DNA from: a bacterium
Lineage (GTDB): Bacteria > Bacillota_I > Bacilli_A > RF39 > UBA660
NCBI GenBank assembly: GCA_004563275.1
Contig: SFSZ01000005.1
Span: forward strand, 24,039 to 88,038
Direction: 5' to 3'
DNA length: 64,000 nt
Shown here one piece after another: positions 17,196 through 25,259 of this stretch (positions within the stretch are counted from its first letter, which is position 1; the number at the start of each line of letters is the position of its first letter). Below the pieces are notes generated by a model. That model ran no database searches. It saw only the letters and a program-made list of their open reading frames with translations, and was not told where the DNA came from. The position numbers were made by a program, and so were the translations under genes.

Positions 17196-19424
17196 ATGGC
17201 AAAAAAGAAGAAACGTAAAAGTGAAAGTTCTAGTAAAGTTAAATTTTCATCTGAACTTACTGGTTTAATATTTGTTCTTATTAGTGTAATTGGAATTGGA
17301 GCTTTTGGTCCAGTTGGACATTTTATTAAATCTTTTGCAATTTTCTTAATGGGTAATTATTGGGCTATTGCAATATTATTATTTATGATTTTAGGTTTAT
17401 ATATGATTGTTAAACGTGATTTACCGAAGTTTTTTAGTAGTAGGTTAATTGGGTTATATTTTTTACTGATAGCTTTACTTGCGTTTAGTCATATTGAATA
17501 TATTAATGATAGTGTTGTTATTAAAGATAAAAGTATTTTTGAAAATACTTTTAATAATTTAATGAATACTTTTAGTGATGAAAACTTTATTAATTTAAGT
17601 AATACTGGTGGTGGTATTATTGGGGTTTTCTTTGCTTGGGGACTTGTTAATTTATTTGATTTAAATGGTACTTATATTGTTTTAGGGGTTTTAGGTATAT
17701 TTGGAGTTGTAATGGCTTTAAATGTATCTTTAGCTGATATTATTAAGAAGATATTTGGTGGTATTAAGAGATTTAATAAAGGTCTTGGTGAAAGTAGAAT
17801 ATTTAAAGCTAGTGAGTCTGATGATGACGATGAAGAAGATGAGGAAGAGGAAGAAGCTCCTAGAGAGTTAAAAGATGATAAAAAGGTTATTATTACTAGT
17901 AGTGAAGACTTAAAGAATTATCATAATGAAGAACCTAGAGAAGAGACTGCTCCAGTAGTTATTGAAAATTCTACTAATGGAGAATATCGTTTACCTAGTA
18001 TTGATATTTTAAATCCTCCTAAGAAACAAGGAAGAACTAATACAACTGAATTCTTAAATACTAATCGTCTTGCTTTAGAAAGGGTTCTAGCTGATTTCCA
18101 AATTACAGGTAAAGTTGTGGAAATTCATGAAGGGCCGGCTGTTACTCAGTTTGAGGTAGAAATTAAAGCTGGTACTAAGGTTAGTAGAATAACAAGTATT
18201 AGTAAAGAGATTGCTTTAGCTTTAGCAGCTAAGGATGTTAGAATTGAAGCTCCTATTCCGGGTAAAAGTACTGTAGGTATTGAAATTCCTAATAAGAATA
18301 TTGCTTCAGTACCAATTAGAGATGTTTTAGGCAGTGTACCTAAAAGTATGGCTGATGCGAAGATATTAGTTGCTTTAGGTAAAGATTTAATGGGTAGAAC
18401 TTGTTGTGCTGATTTATCTAAGATGCCACATTTATTAGTGGCTGGTTCAACTGGTTCTGGTAAATCTGTATGTATTAATAGTTTTATTGCATCTATTTTA
18501 ATGAGAATGAAACCGGATGAGATAAAGTTAGTTTTAGTTGATCCAAAGAAGGTAGAGTTATCTAATTATAATGGTATTCCTCATTTATTATGTCCAGTTG
18601 TTAGTGATCCTAAGAAAGCTAATATTGCTTTACAAAAGATTGTAGCTGAGATGGAAAGAAGATATGATGTCTTTAGTGAAGCTAATGTTAAGAATATTAC
18701 TGGTTATAATGAAATGATTGAAAAAAATAATAAGAAAAATGATACTAGTGTTCCTAAGATGCCTTATATTTTAGTTATTATTGATGAGCTTGCTGATTTA
18801 ATGCTTGTTGCTGCAAAAGAAGTAGAAGATTCAATTATGAGAATTACTCAAATGGCAAGAGCAGCTGGTATTCATTTAATTGTTGCAACACAAAGACCTT
18901 CAACAGATGTTATTACCGGGGTTGTTAAAGCTAATATTCCATCAAGAATTAGTTTTGCTGTAGCGTCTTCAATCGATTCAAGAACGATTTTAGATATGGG
19001 TGGAGCTGAAAAATTACTTGGTAAAGGTGATATGCTTTATAAACCAATGGGTGATAATACACCAGTTAGAATTCAAGGTACATTTATAAGTGATGAAGAA
19101 ACTCAAAGATTAATAGATTATGTATGTAAAGAACAAGTAGCTAAGTATGATAACTCAATTACAGAAGCACCAGATAACCAAATGTCAGGAGCAGGAAGCC
19201 CTAAAGAAGAATATGATGATCCACTTTATAATGAGATTGTAGATTTTGCAATCCAAAGTGGTAAAATTAGTGCTTCATTATTGCAAAGAAGATTTAGATT
19301 GGGTTATAATAGAGCTGCAAGAATAGTTGATTTATTAGAAGAAAGAGGCATTATCGGTCCTCAAAATGGTTCTAAACCAAGGGAAGTTTTGGTTAAATTA
19401 GAACAAGATAGTTCTAATGAATAG
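17196..19424 (+). CDS. FtsK/SpoIIIE-family DNA translocase
   Basis: Septal DNA pump of 742 residues for chromosome segregation at division, and in spore formers for filling the forespore. The N-terminus has a basic patch and about four membrane segments to residue ~190, then an acidic linker (DDDDEEDEEEEE), the alpha/beta motor with Walker A GSTGSGKS near 415-423 and LVIIDELADLM as Walker B, and a C-terminal gamma winged helix (QSGKISASLLQRRFRLGYNRAARI) that reads KOPS/SRS sites. Start ATG 17196 has GGTGA 9 nt upstream, looser than usual here. I cannot tell from one copy whether it is FtsK or SpoIIIE. Confidence 0.94.
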   Translation: MAKKKKRKSESSSKVKFSSELTGLIFVLISVIGIGAFGPVGHFIKSFAIFLMGNYWAIAILLFMILGLYMIVKRDLPKFFSSRLIGLYFLLIALLAFSHIEYINDSVVIKDKSIFENTFNNLMNTFSDENFINLSNTGGGIIGVFFAWGLVNLFDLNGTYIVLGVLGIFGVVMALNVSLADIIKKIFGGIKRFNKGLGESRIFKASESDDDDEEDEEEEEAPRELKDDKKVIITSSEDLKNYHNEEPREETAPVVIENSTNGEYRLPSIDILNPPKKQGRTNTTEFLNTNRLALERVLADFQITGKVVEIHEGPAVTQFEVEIKAGTKVSRITSISKEIALALAAKDVRIEAPIPGKSTVGIEIPNKNIASVPIRDVLGSVPKSMADAKILVALGKDLMGRTCCADLSKMPHLLVAGSTGSGKSVCINSFIASILMRMKPDEIKLVLVDPKKVELSNYNGIPHLLCPVVSDPKKANIALQKIVAEMERRYDVFSEANVKNITGYNEMIEKNNKKNDTSVPKMPYILVIIDELADLMLVAAKEVEDSIMRITQMARAAGIHLIVATQRPSTDVITGVVKANIPSRISFAVASSIDSRTILDMGGAEKLLGKGDMLYKPMGDNTPVRIQGTFISDEETQRLIDYVCKEQVAKYDNSITEAPDNQMSGAGSPKEEYDDPLYNEIVDFAIQSGKISASLLQRRFRLGYNRAARIVDLLEERGIIGPQNGSKPREVLVKLEQDSSNE

Positions 19425-19440
19425 ATGGGAAGGAGAAAAT

Positions 19441-19656
19441 ATGGAAGAAAATGTTTATAAAGAAGTTTTTGAAAGAACTTTAAGAGCAGAAGATGTTGAT
19501 TATAAAATAGCTGCTGTACTTGAAAGTCATCCTGAAAGTTTAGGATGGGTTCATGGAGAACCAAGAGTAGAAAACTTAGGTAATGGTATGGTTAAATTAT
19601 CAATACCACTTGCTAAATATCCAGTTAAAGAAGAAGACAAAAGAATGGGAATGTAA
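19441..19656 (+). CDS. Small unknown protein (71 aa)
   Basis: I do not recognise this protein. It is soluble and charged, begins MEENVYKEVFERTLRAEDVDYK, and has no membrane segment. GGGAAGGAG lies 5 nt before ATG 19441, the gene starts 16 nt after the ftsK/spoIIIE stop, and a terminator overlaps its own stop. It is therefore the second gene of the translocase operon. Confidence 0.7.
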   Translation: MEENVYKEVFERTLRAEDVDYKIAAVLESHPESLGWVHGEPRVENLGNGMVKLSIPLAKYPVKEEDKRMGM

Positions 19657-19672
19657 CCATTCTTTTATTTTA
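19639..19672 (+). terminator. Intrinsic terminator after the 71-aa protein gene
   Basis: A 10-bp stem (AAAAGAATGG / CCATTCTTTT) with an 8-nt loop containing the stop codon is followed by ATTTTA. Confidence 0.8.
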
Positions 19673-19673
19673 C

Positions 19674-19703
19674 TTGATATTTTAATACTATATTTGGTAT
19701 AAT
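19674..19703 (+). promoter_or_regulatory. Promoter for the 19.7-20.5 kb gene pair (and possibly suf)
   Basis: TTGATA, an 18-bp spacer and TATAAT, the latter within an extended TGGTATAAT. The start codon is 31 nt downstream, with AAAGGAGG between. Confidence 0.75.
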
Positions 19704-19733
19704 AACAATCACGAAAAAAGGAGGTTTTTATAT

Positions 19734-20120
19734 ATGACAATAGAAAAGAAATCTATAGTCTGTGAAAGAGATGAAATAGCTAAAAAAGCTAATTTATTTC
19801 TAGAAGTTATGAGTAAAGATGAAAACTCAATTCAATATGAAATTAAAAGTAGAGAAAATAATCAAGTAGAATTAGATTTTGAAGTATTAGATTTTGATAG
19901 AAATGTAGATGCTTATAAATTAGTAAAAGTATTACAAGTTCAAATCGTTACTTTAGATTATGTTAATGTAGTTTCATCATTACAAAAAATGTATCCAGTA
20001 AATGAAGGATATCATATCTCAGTAGTTGCAAGAGTACCTAATGATATGTTTACTTCGGATATTATAGTTAATGTTTATAGTGATCAAACATTAAAGAAAA
20101 AAAGAAAAGTGGAGTTATAG
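19734..20120 (+). CDS. Unknown protein (128 aa)
   Basis: I do not recognise it. The 128-residue product is soluble, alternates charged and beta-prone segments, has one Cys (residue 10), and ends in a basic tail (LKKKRKVEL). AAAGGAGG stands before ATG 19734. It has its own strong promoter and is followed after 1 nt by another unknown gene of nearly the same length, suggesting two subunits of one complex. No sequence likeness between the two is obvious by eye. Confidence 0.7.
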   Translation: MTIEKKSIVCERDEIAKKANLFLEVMSKDENSIQYEIKSRENNQVELDFEVLDFDRNVDAYKLVKVLQVQIVTLDYVNVVSSLQKMYPVNEGYHISVVARVPNDMFTSDIIVNVYSDQTLKKKRKVEL

Positions 20121-20121
20121 A

Positions 20122-20511
20122 ATGAAAAAAGTAAAATTTTTAATATCTGGTAAGGGTATGAATTTACAAGATAAAATAAATGATGTTATTAATACATTTA
20201 GAGATAATGATAGAGATGTTGATTATAAAGTTTTAGGAATGGATGATCAAAATAATATAGTTGTTGAAGTAAGTGTAGTATCATACTTAGAAGATGACGT
20301 AAAACCAGTAGAAGTAATGTATAATAATGCAATAATAGATGTACCTATTGGTAAAGAAGCAGCTTGTACTAGTTATTTAATAAGTGAATATGAACCTTTG
20401 GGAGTAAGTGTAGTACTTAATCATGCTCAAGAAATATCTGAATCTAGTGAAGAATTATTTTATAGCTTTTATATGAAGCGAAGAGTTAAGAATAAAACTA
20501 ATGAATTTTAG
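20122..20511 (+). CDS. Unknown protein (129 aa)
   Basis: Not recognised. The 129-residue product opens with a beta-strand/glycine stretch (KKVKFLISGKGMNLQDKI) that could suggest a ribosome- or nucleotide-binding fold, though I see no diagnostic motif. It lies 1 nt after the previous unknown gene and 46 nt before sufC, so it may belong to the suf transcription unit. Confidence 0.7.
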   Translation: MKKVKFLISGKGMNLQDKINDVINTFRDNDRDVDYKVLGMDDQNNIVVEVSVVSYLEDDVKPVEVMYNNAIIDVPIGKEAACTSYLISEYEPLGVSVVLNHAQEISESSEELFYSFYMKRRVKNKTNEF

Positions 20512-20557
20512 TTTTATTTTTTTGAGAAAAAATGATAAAATAACTTTGGTGATTTTT

Positions 20558-21322
20558 ATGTTAAAAATTAAAGATTTATCTGTTAAAGTTGATAAAAAAA
20601 CAATATTAAAAGATTTTAATTTAGATATGAAGATAAATGAAGTACATGCCATAATGGGACCTAATGGAATTGGTAAAAGTACAATATGTAAAACAATTAT
20701 GGGAGATCCTAATTATGTAGTTACTTCCGGAAGTATTACTTTTAACTCTAAAGATTTACTTAAAATGAGTGTAACAGAAAGAGCAAGAGAAGGTATATTT
20801 TTACTTTCACAAAATCCAATTGAAATACCGGGAGTAAGTAATGCGGAAATGCTTAGAATGACATTAAATGAAATAAGTGGAAGCAATGTATCAATATTTG
20901 AATTTAATAAAAAAATGGAACAAATATGTAAAATGTTAGATATACCTAAAAGTTTTATTCATAGAGGAATAAATGAAGGTATGAGTGGTGGAGAAAGAAA
21001 GAAAAATGAACTTTTACATATGTGGATGCTTGAACCTAAATTTATTATATTAGATGAATTAGATAGTGGATTAGATGTAGATTCAATAAAAATAGTTTGT
21101 CAGAATATAAATGAATATAAAAAAGAACATGATTGTTTAATTTTACTTATAACTCATCATGCAGAATTAATAAACTTATTAAATGTTACAGATGTTCATA
21201 TTATAGCTGATGGTAAAATAGTTAAGTCAGGAGATATGAATTTAGCATATGATATAGAAAAAAATGGTTATAAAGAAATAACTGGGACAAATAAAGTAAG
21301 TGATAATAAAAATGAAGAATAA
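20558..21322 (+). CDS. sufC: Fe-S cluster assembly ATPase SufC
   Basis: ABC-type ATPase that powers the SUF Fe-S scaffold. The 254-residue protein has Walker A GPNGIGKST, the LSQNPIEIPGVS Q-loop, the signature MSGGERKKNE (family form SGGE-KK), Walker B FIILDELDSGLD and the TH-H switch. ATG 20558 has GGTGA 5 nt upstream; a longer frame starting at 20501 overlaps the preceding gene and is unlikely. It overlaps the short sufD-like gene by 11 nt. Confidence 0.95.
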   Translation: MLKIKDLSVKVDKKTILKDFNLDMKINEVHAIMGPNGIGKSTICKTIMGDPNYVVTSGSITFNSKDLLKMSVTERAREGIFLLSQNPIEIPGVSNAEMLRMTLNEISGSNVSIFEFNKKMEQICKMLDIPKSFIHRGINEGMSGGERKKNELLHMWMLEPKFIILDELDSGLDVDSIKIVCQNINEYKKEHDCLILLITHHAELINLLNVTDVHIIADGKIVKSGDMNLAYDIEKNGYKEITGTNKVSDNKNEE

Positions 21323-21980
21323 TATATTAGTAGATAATATTAGTCTTTTTGATGAGATATTATCATTAGAAGATAAAAATATAAGTAAAATAGAAGTTAA
21401 TGGAAAGTGTAAGTTAAATATATTTGATTTAGATATAGATAAATTAAATATTATAGTTAATGATGATTCATCTTTAGATATTAATTATTTTAATAATATA
21501 AATAATAGGGAATGTTTAATAGATATTGAAGTTAAAAATAGAAGTAAATGTATATTAAATTATAGTTATATAAGTAAAGATAAATATGATTTAAAGATTA
21601 AGACAGACTTTTTAGGAGAAGAAGCTAGTATATTAATTAATATTAGTGCTTTAAATGATGGGGGAAATACTAATATAGATGTAGATGGTTATGTTAATAC
21701 AGAGAGAATAAATAACTATTTAGATGAAAATATTAGAATAATTAATATTAATGGAGGTATGGCTAGTGGTAAACCTAATATGTTTATAGATACATCTTTG
21801 GTAGTAGCTAATCATAATACAGTTATTGGTAATATTAATAAAGATGAATTATTTTATTTAATGAGTAAAGGTTTAAGTAAAGATAAAGCTATTAAACTTA
21901 TATGTGATGGTTTTATAGTTAAGACTATTTCTGATAAAGAGATGATTGTTAAAATAAAAGAATTTTTAAATGGGAGGTGA
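21312..21980 (+). CDS. Very short SufB/SufD-family scaffold protein
   Basis: The 222-residue product has the C-terminal SufBD core: KPNMFIDTSLVVANHNTVIG, then DELFYLMSKGLSKDKAIKLICDGF, matching the SufD/SufB end (HGATVG ... LFYL-x-SRGLS-x-x-x-A). The His equivalent to the SufD metal-site His is kept. About 200 N-terminal residues of a normal SufB or SufD (420-470 residues) are missing, yet the frame is clean with no decay. The beta-helix part is shortened and Asn/Ile/Lys rich. ATG 21312 overlaps sufC; GTG 21300 is a possible start. It probably pairs with SufC as a reduced scaffold. Confidence 0.8.
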   Translation: MKNNILVDNISLFDEILSLEDKNISKIEVNGKCKLNIFDLDIDKLNIIVNDDSSLDINYFNNINNRECLIDIEVKNRSKCILNYSYISKDKYDLKIKTDFLGEEASILINISALNDGGNTNIDVDGYVNTERINNYLDENIRIININGGMASGKPNMFIDTSLVVANHNTVIGNINKDELFYLMSKGLSKDKAIKLICDGFIVKTISDKEMIVKIKEFLNGR

Positions 21981-21986
21981 TTTTTA

Positions 21987-23180
21987 ATGCATAGAGATGA
22001 TTTTCCTATGATTAAGGATGATTTAATTTATTTAGATAATGGAGCTACTACTTTTAAGCCTAAATGTGTATTAGAGGCAATGAATGATTATTATGAAAAT
22101 TATAGTGCTAATGCTCATAGAGGTGATTATTCTATTAGTTATAAAGTAGATGTTGCTTATGAAAATGCAAGAGTAAAAGTTGCAAAATTTATTAATGCTG
22201 AAATAGATGAAGTAGTATTTACTTCAGGTGCTACGGAAAGTTTAAATGTTATTGCTACTGGTTTCTTTAGTAATTTACTTGAAGAGGGAGATGAAATTAT
22301 TATTAGTGATGCAGAACATGCTAGTAATGTACTTCCTTGGTTTAGACTTGCTAATAAATTAGGAGCAGTTATTAAATATGTTCCATTAGATGCTAATTTA
22401 CATGTTACTTTAGAAAATATTAAATCAATAGTTACTCCTAGAAGCAAAGTTATTTCTTTAGCTGGTATTACTAATGTAGTAGGAGATGTGAGACCTATTA
22501 AAGAAATATGTAAATTTGCTCATCAAAATAATATGTTTGTGGTTTGCGATGGAGCTCAAAGTGTACCTCATACTAAAACTGATGTTAAAGATTTAGATGT
22601 AGACTTTTTAGCTTTTTCAGGACATAAGATGTGTGGACCAACTGGTGTTGGAGTTTTATATGGTAAGAAGGAATTATTAGAGTCAGTTGAACCTTTATCT
22701 TTAGGGGGAGGTATGAATGAATCTTTTGATTCAGAAAAAGAAATATATTTAAAAGAATTACCTCAAAGATTAGAAGCTGGTACTCCTAATATAGCTGGAG
22801 TTATTGGACTTGGAGCAGCCATAGATTATTTAGATAAGATTGGTATGGATACTATTAGTATTTATGAACAAAAGTTAAAGAAATATATGATGGATAAATT
22901 AGAAAAGATTCCATATATTCAAATTGTTAATGAAGAAGCTGATAGTGGAATTGTAGCTTTTAATGTAGAGGGTATTTTTAGCCAAGATGTGGCTTATTAT
23001 TTAAATAAGTATAATATATGTGTAAGAGCTGGTAATCATTGTGCTAAGATACTTAAAAAAGCTATTGGAGTTAAAAATACAATAAGGGTAAGTTTATATT
23101 TTTATAATACTAAAGAAGAAATAGATGCTTTAGTAGAATTATTAAGTGATAAAGATAAAATATTGAAAGAAATGATATAA
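21987..23180 (+). CDS. sufS: Cysteine desulfurase SufS
   Basis: PLP enzyme that takes sulfur from cysteine and passes it to SufU. The 397-residue protein has YLDNGATTFKP near the N-terminus, the HRGDYSIS segment, CDGAQSVPH, the PLP-lysine motif AFSGHKMCGPTGVG near residue 215 and the active-site Cys in RAGNHCAK near 352. GGAGGTGA precedes ATG 21987 at 6 nt. It overlaps sufU by 1 nt. Confidence 0.96.
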   Translation: MHRDDFPMIKDDLIYLDNGATTFKPKCVLEAMNDYYENYSANAHRGDYSISYKVDVAYENARVKVAKFINAEIDEVVFTSGATESLNVIATGFFSNLLEEGDEIIISDAEHASNVLPWFRLANKLGAVIKYVPLDANLHVTLENIKSIVTPRSKVISLAGITNVVGDVRPIKEICKFAHQNNMFVVCDGAQSVPHTKTDVKDLDVDFLAFSGHKMCGPTGVGVLYGKKELLESVEPLSLGGGMNESFDSEKEIYLKELPQRLEAGTPNIAGVIGLGAAIDYLDKIGMDTISIYEQKLKKYMMDKLEKIPYIQIVNEEADSGIVAFNVEGIFSQDVAYYLNKYNICVRAGNHCAKILKKAIGVKNTIRVSLYFYNTKEEIDALVELLSDKDKILKEMI

Positions 23181-23596
23181 TGGATCCAAATTTAAGAAGA
23201 GAAATAATTTTAGATAATTATACAAATCCTTTTCATAAAGAAACTAAAGGTAGTGATTTTAAATACGCTAATGCTAATAATGTTTCTTGCATAGATAATA
23301 TTAATATATTTGTTAAATTAGATGGAGATAAAATAGTAGATGCTTATTTTGATGGAGAAGCATGTGCAATATCAACAGCTAGTACAAGTATAATGATAAA
23401 GAAAATTATTGGAATGACTTTAGAAGAAGCTAGAACATTTACAGAAAACTTTGAAAATATGGTAAATGAAAAAGAATATGATGAAGAAGAATTAGGTGAA
23501 GCACTTGCTTTTGATGAAATATATAAACAAGAAAGTAGAAAAACTTGTGCAACACTACCATATAAAGGTTTAATTAAAATTATTAATGAGGACTAA
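23180..23596 (+). CDS. sufU: SufU zinc-dependent sulfurtransferase
   Basis: Accepts persulfide from SufS. The 138-residue protein keeps all zinc/active-site positions of SufU: C-x-D (VSCIDNI) near residue 35, GEACAISTAS near 62 and KTCATLPYKGL near 120. It is the last suf gene. In Bacillus sufB follows sufU; here a terminator and an unrelated operon follow instead. Confidence 0.95.
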   Translation: MDPNLRREIILDNYTNPFHKETKGSDFKYANANNVSCIDNINIFVKLDGDKIVDAYFDGEACAISTASTSIMIKKIIGMTLEEARTFTENFENMVNEKEYDEEELGEALAFDEIYKQESRKTCATLPYKGLIKIINED

Positions 23597-23611
23597 AAAG
23601 TCCTTTTTTCT
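23589..23611 (+). terminator. Intrinsic terminator after sufU
   Basis: A 6-bp stem (AGGACT / AGTCCT) with AAAA loop is followed by TTTTTC and overlaps the stop codon. Confidence 0.85.
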
Positions 23612-23625
23612 TTGATTGAAAAGGT

Positions 23626-23651
23626 TAGCAGATAAAATATAATATTTGCTA
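23626..23651. repeat. Inverted repeat in the sufU-uppS gap
   Basis: TAGCAGATA and TATTTGCTA form a 9-bp stem with one G-T pair and an 8-nt AT loop. No T-run follows, so it is not a terminator. The rest of this 185-bp gap, apart from the uppS promoter, holds nothing I can name. Confidence 0.4.
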
Positions 23652-23735
23652 CATAATAATTATTGTTGCATCCAAAACTACCAAGTTGGCCACTTTAATT
23701 TACTACTACAAACTTAAAGTTATCTTTTTAATTGT

Positions 23736-23764
23736 TTGCATTTATGGGGAAATCATATTATAAT
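23736..23764 (+). promoter_or_regulatory. Sigma-A promoter for uppS-cdsA-rseP
   Basis: TTGCAT, a 17-bp spacer and TATAAT. The predicted start is about 10 nt before the ATG, almost on the AGGGTGA ribosome-binding site. Confidence 0.8.
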
Positions 23765-23781
23765 TGTTTTAGGGTGAAAAT

Positions 23782-24465
23782 ATGAATGATGTAAAAATTC
23801 CAAAGCATGTTGGTATTATCATGGATGGTAATCGTAGATGGGCTAAAGAAAAAGGTAAGAAGTCTATTGATGGTCATTTAGCTGGTGCTAACAGGATTAT
23901 GGATTTAGCTAAATATGTTTTTAAAAAGGGTGTTGATTATTTAAGTATATATGCTTTTTCAACTGAGAATTTTGGTAGAAGTGAAGAAGAGGTTACTTAT
24001 TTAATGGGGCTTATTATTAAGTTTTTTAATGAAAGATCTAAGGAACTTGATGAAAATAATATTAAGATTGTTTTTTCAGGTAAGAAGGAGCCTTTATCTG
24101 ATAAAGTTTATGCTTGTATAACTAATGTTGTAGAGATGACTAAGAATAATACTGGTGGAGTTTTAAATGTTTGTTTAAACTATGGTAGTAGAAGTGAGAT
24201 TGTTGATGCATGCAATAAGATGATTAAAGATGGAGTAACAATTTCAGAAGAAAATTTTGGTCAATATTTATATCAAGATTTACCTGATTTAGATTTTGTT
24301 ATTAGAACTAGTGGTGAGATGAGATTATCTAACTTTATGTTATGGCAAGCTAGTTATGCAGAATTATATTTTCCGAAGGTTTATTTTCCTGATTTTGATA
24401 ATAATGAGTTTGATAAAGCTTTAGAAGAGTATAATAATAGAAATAGAAGGTTTGGTGGTAATTAA
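23782..24465 (+). CDS. uppS: Undecaprenyl diphosphate synthase UppS
   Basis: cis-Prenyltransferase making the C55 carrier lipid for wall synthesis. The 227-residue protein has the catalytic IIMDGNRRWAKEKG motif at residue 12, the GHLAGAN segment, LSIYAFSTENF, and the C-terminal DLDFVIRTSGEMRLSNFMLWQ and YFPDF motifs. AGGGTGA is 4 nt before the start. It overlaps cdsA by 1 nt. Confidence 0.97.
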   Translation: MNDVKIPKHVGIIMDGNRRWAKEKGKKSIDGHLAGANRIMDLAKYVFKKGVDYLSIYAFSTENFGRSEEEVTYLMGLIIKFFNERSKELDENNIKIVFSGKKEPLSDKVYACITNVVEMTKNNTGGVLNVCLNYGSRSEIVDACNKMIKDGVTISEENFGQYLYQDLPDLDFVIRTSGEMRLSNFMLWQASYAELYFPKVYFPDFDNNEFDKALEEYNNRNRRFGGN

Positions 24466-25250
24466 TGAAGAAGAGAGTTATTAGTGCGGCTGTACTTCTT
24501 GCAATAATTATTCCTTTAATTATTATTGGGAAGATTCCTTTTGCTTTAGCAGTTGGAGTTATAGGTGTATTTGCTTATAAAGAGATTATGGATTTAAATA
24601 AATATCCATTAATGGTTAAGGTTTTAGGAATTATTTCATTAATAAGTATTGTTTATAGTAATTTTGATTCGAAGATGATTAATTTTGGATTAGATTTTAA
24701 GATTATTAGTATTAGTTTCTTACTTTTATTTATTCCAGTTATTTTTTATCAAGTTAATAATAAATATACGGTCGATGATGCATTTAGATTATTTGGATTT
24801 TTATTTTTAATTGGAGTTAGTTTAAATTATTTTATTATTATTAGAGATATGGATTTAAAATATTTTATTTTAATGCTTTTAACTCCAATACTTACTGATA
24901 CTTTTGCTTATATTGGTGGGTCTTTAATAGGTAAACATAAGGTTACTAAATTAAGTCCTCATAAGTCTTGGGAAGGTTATATTATTGGTTCTTTAATGGG
25001 TACTTTTATTATGACGATGTATTATGTAACTGTTATTGGTAGTCAATCTAATATATTTATTGTTATTGGCATAATATTATTGATGACTATTGTTGGTCAA
25101 ATTGGAGATTTATTCTTTAGTGCAATTAAGAGACATTATGATATTAAGGATTTTAGTAATTTAATTCCTGGTCATGGTGGTATTTTAGATAGACTAGATA
25201 GTTTAAGTTTTGTAGCTATTGTATTTATAATATTTATGAGTTATTTATAG
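24465..25250 (+). CDS. cdsA: Phosphatidate cytidylyltransferase CdsA
   Basis: Membrane enzyme making CDP-diacylglycerol from CTP and phosphatidate. The 261-residue protein has about eight membrane segments and the CDS signature near the C-terminus: SAIKRHYDIKDFSNLIPGHGGILDRLDSL, with the metal-binding D-x-x-D pair. DTFAYIGGSLIGKHK and SPHKSWEG are also typical. It overlaps uppS by 1 nt and is followed 9 nt later by rseP. The dxr gene that usually stands between these two in Bacillus is absent. Confidence 0.96.
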   Translation: MKKRVISAAVLLAIIIPLIIIGKIPFALAVGVIGVFAYKEIMDLNKYPLMVKVLGIISLISIVYSNFDSKMINFGLDFKIISISFLLLFIPVIFYQVNNKYTVDDAFRLFGFLFLIGVSLNYFIIIRDMDLKYFILMLLTPILTDTFAYIGGSLIGKHKVTKLSPHKSWEGYIIGSLMGTFIMTMYYVTVIGSQSNIFIVIGIILLMTIVGQIGDLFFSAIKRHYDIKDFSNLIPGHGGILDRLDSLSFVAIVFIIFMSYL

Positions 25251-25259
25251 GAGGATGAG

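Noticed and set aside
17830..17865. GAT/GAG repeat in ftsK/spoIIIE as a repeat element
   Set aside because: It encodes the acidic linker common to this family and is not an independent repeat.
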